Shown here: positions 63,934 through 64,000 of the stretch, piece after piece | Layout of the letters: each line of letters starts with the position of its first letter | How positions within the stretch are numbered: the first letter of the stretch is position 1 | DNA from: [Flavobacterium] thermophilum | GTDB taxonomy: Bacteria > Bacillota > Bacilli > Bacillales > Anoxybacillaceae | Assembly: GCA_900450595.1 (NCBI GenBank) | Contig: UGGS01000002.1 | Span: forward strand, 682,001-746,000 | Direction: 5' to 3' | DNA length: 64,000 bases | Notes under the pieces: model-generated | The model's database searches: none | Told to the model about the DNA's origin: nothing | What the model saw: only the letters and a program-made list of their open reading frames with translations | Program-made: the position numbers and the translations under genes

Positions 63934-64000
63934 CTAGCAGCAGCGCGATACTTTGCCGCCTTTGGCGTTATAGCGCGCCTCTTGCGCTTCGCAGAAAAAC
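63934..64000 (-). CDS. C-terminal end of an unidentified gene (partial)
   Basis: The last 21 codons of a minus-strand frame read FFCEAQEARYNAKGGKVSRCC and stop at 63934, just before a clear terminator. The twin C-terminal cysteines may bind metal or be redox-active. Too little is present to name it. Confidence 0.6.
   Translation of the reverse strand, partial: FFCEAQEARYNAKGGKVSRCC

Overview
The window looks like a chromosomal segment of a thermophilic Bacillaceae species, most likely Geobacillus or a close relative. The GC content is moderately high. Nearly every gene has a strong AGGAGG-type ribosome binding site, and GTG and TTG starts are common. Sporulation and competence genes are present (alpha/beta SASP, YhaL, YheC/YheD, Hpr, ComK). 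From 1 to about 44.6 kb the order closely follows the yhj-yhf-yha-yhe part of the Bacillus subtilis chromosome. I see no rRNA genes, no canonical tRNA, no intact insertion sequence, no prophage and no CRISPR array. All family assignments are from reading the translations, not from searches.

Layout. 1-6.9 kb: addA (runs off the left edge) and addB, the helicase-nuclease for double-strand break repair. 7.0-10.6 kb: type I signal peptidase, a VTT-domain membrane protein, comK, a small unknown gene and isocitrate lyase. 10.7-18.0 kb: a Sco-type copper protein, azlCD amino acid exporter, D-amino acid aminotransferase, a TrpXYZ-like ABC importer and acyl-CoA synthetase lcfB with a FadR-like operator. 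18.2-24.5 kb: yhfI, yhfH, the haem genes hemE-hemH-hemY and the transporter-like yhfA. 24.7-32.9 kb: ecsAB, hit, prsA, several tiny membrane proteins, yhaI, hpr, trpP with an evident TRAP-binding leader, serC and yhaL. 33-38.7 kb: yhaM exoribonuclease, a decayed yhaQ/yhaP ABC exporter, yhzD, hemZ, yhaX, yheA. 38.7-45 kb: yheB and four consecutive ATP-grasp genes of the YheC/YheD type. 45-50 kb: small genes, a PucR-type regulator, the sugar-importer ATPase msmX, an alpha/beta SASP gene behind a sigma-G-like promoter and a highly structured leader, and a CNNM-type membrane protein. 50-57.7 kb: a TPP-riboswitch operon tenA-ykoE-ykoD-ykoC-tenI-thiO-thiS-thiG-thiF. 57.8-64 kb: an rRNA methyltransferase, an MFS exporter, a DinB-fold BstA-like protein, oligo-1,6-glucosidase, a ketopantoate reductase and the tail of an unknown gene.

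Functional links. hemEHY and hemZ serve the coproporphyrin-type haem route. The thi operon combines thiazole synthesis with an ECF-type importer. msmX and the glucosidase fit import and hydrolysis of maltodextrins or isomalto-oligosaccharides. hpr, comK and the spore genes reflect transition-state biology. The most unusual items are the structured SASP leader with interleaved helices and a tRNA-like 3' half, the four-gene ATP-grasp array, the eight-triplet TRAP site on trpP, the yhaQ/yhaP deletion junction, and a repeat-bearing gene-free stretch between ecsA and hit that ends in an orphan terminator.
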